Assembly (NCBI GenBank): GCA_013696275.1
Contig: JACCYW010000422.1
Span: 1-5,299 of the forward strand
DNA from: Chloroflexota bacterium
GTDB taxonomy: Bacteria; Chloroflexota; Limnocylindria; Limnocylindrales; CSP1-4
DNA length: 5,299 nt
Direction of reading: 5' to 3'
Below the pieces are notes generated by a model. The model ran no database searches. It had not been told where the DNA came from and saw nothing but the letters and a program-made list of their open reading frames with translations. The stretch's first letter is position 1, and every line of letters starts with the position of its first letter. The translations under genes were made by a program, and so were the position numbers. Shown piece by piece: positions 4,611-5,299 of this stretch.

Positions 4611-5299
4611 TCAGGGCAGCGCCGCCACCACGTCTGCGGCCTTGAACAGATCGACCATCGAGAACGATCCGTTCTGGCCATAGGTCGGCGTCCAGTCGGG
4701 GTCCTGGCGAAGGTATGACTGGCGGTCGCCCTTGAGCAGTCCCAGGATCACCTCGGCCACGATGCGGCCGCCGACGGGCCCAAGGTGTCGACCGTCCTCC
4801 GTCACCTCCGCCTCACGCAGCACGTAGAACCAGAGCGGTGTGCGTTCGCGCAGGTGGAAGGGCTGGAGATCGTCCAGGTCGGCCGATGCCAGCTGGGGCA
4901 GCTTCATGGCCTTCGCCACACGCTGGCCGGACGGCACCTTGAGCACGAGGTTGCGCAGCAGGTTTCGAGTGGCCAGGGACGTCGGCTCGCCCGGCGGCTG
5001 GCCCATCAGGGCGAACAGGATGGTTGACAACTTGGTGTCTATCTTCTTGTTCAGACGCGCCCTGCCGTCGCCGAAGTCGAAGAAGGTCTGCCAGTCGATG
5101 AACCGGCGCGGGGCGCGCTTGCCCCCGCGCAGGTCGGCCGGGTCGATAGGGTCGACGGCCGATGAATCGAATAGGAGAGCGAAGAACTGGACGGTCGTGT
5201 CGGTCGCACTGGTCCCGAAGTTGCCTCGATAGCTGGGCCGGACCTGGCTGTGTCCGAACCTGTAGGCGGCGACGGAGAACTCGACCGGTATGAAAGGAT
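4611..5299 (-). CDS. animal-type haem peroxidase, C-terminal part (partial)
   Basis: The frame is open from the window edge (first full codon 5297-5295) to TGA at 4613-4611 and gives 228 residues. It begins PFIPVEFSVAAYRFGHSQVR, the signature around the proximal haem His of the myeloperoxidase/animal peroxidase superfamily (compare the FRFGHT of mammalian enzymes); this His is codon 5252-5250. Then come a short insert, RRFIDWQTFFDFGD, DTKLSTILFALMGQPPGEPT, and SLATRNLLRNLVLKVPSGQ, whose RN is the likely equivalent of the Asn that hydrogen-bonds the proximal His. PLWFYVLREAEVTEDGRHLG, GPVGGRIVAEVILGLL and NGSFSMVDLF follow near the end, as in bacterial members. The distal His/Arg half lies outside the window. 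Such enzymes use hydrogen peroxide to oxidise substrates; the substrate is unknown. No in-frame ATG or GTG exists in the first 89 codons, so a start near 5030 would be wrong. Confidence 0.92.
   Translation of the reverse strand, partial: PFIPVEFSVAAYRFGHSQVRPSYRGNFGTSATDTTVQFFALLFDSSAVDPIDPADLRGGKRAPRRFIDWQTFFDFGDGRARLNKKIDTKLSTILFALMGQPPGEPTSLATRNLLRNLVLKVPSGQRVAKAMKLPQLASADLDDLQPFHLRERTPLWFYVLREAEVTEDGRHLGPVGGRIVAEVILGLLKGDRQSYLRQDPDWTPTYGQNGSFSMVDLFKAADVVAALP

Noticed and set aside
4611..5030. A 139-residue gene starting at TTG 5030 on the - strand
   Set aside because: The same frame stays open to the window edge and encodes conserved peroxidase sequence upstream, including the proximal His; 5030 is an internal Leu codon.

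Overview
The window is GC-rich, and its genes use mostly G or C at third codon positions. The gene set is a luciferase-like (LLM) oxidoreductase, DoxX, a bacterial animal-type haem peroxidase and an Actinobacteria-style lipoprotein. This points to an actinomycetote or a Chloroflexota lineage (soil or freshwater metagenome type). The sequence alone cannot decide between them.

Layout, left to right. (1) 1-863, + strand: the C-terminus of an MFS transporter, a very small one-helix membrane protein that overlaps it, and a DoxX-family membrane protein. These form a tightly packed, probably co-transcribed set. (2) 864-1472: about 600 bases with no convincing gene. Its right part holds three perfect stem-loops in a row, the last a likely intrinsic terminator, and could be a small RNA. 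(3) 1473-2438, - strand: an intact LLM-class flavin/F420-dependent oxidoreductase. (4) 2439-2461: a 23-base divergent gap whose overlapping -10-like hexamers would place both transcript starts on the start codons. (5) 2462-3093, + strand: a multi-pass membrane protein read in three successive frames, so broken or mis-assembled. (6) 3094-3353, - strand: an internal scrap of an ISNCY-type transposase, followed by a perfect 11-bp inverted repeat. (7) 3475-4509, + strand: a secreted cysteine-containing protein whose signal-peptide end is interrupted, overlapping a lipoprotein gene by 7 bases. (8) 4611-5299, - strand: the C-terminal part of a haem peroxidase that runs off the window.

No coherent multi-gene pathway links the whole window. 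The left block may be a small membrane operon. The secreted protein and lipoprotein form a second two-gene unit, probably for the cell envelope. Around 2700-3640 several reading frames are broken while the LLM, DoxX, lipoprotein and peroxidase genes are intact. That stretch is therefore either a decaying, IS-scarred spot or a place with sequencing indels. I found no clear new defence, CRISPR or phage system. The most interesting signals are the stem-loop cluster at 1243-1340 and the symmetric divergent promoter at 2445-2454.
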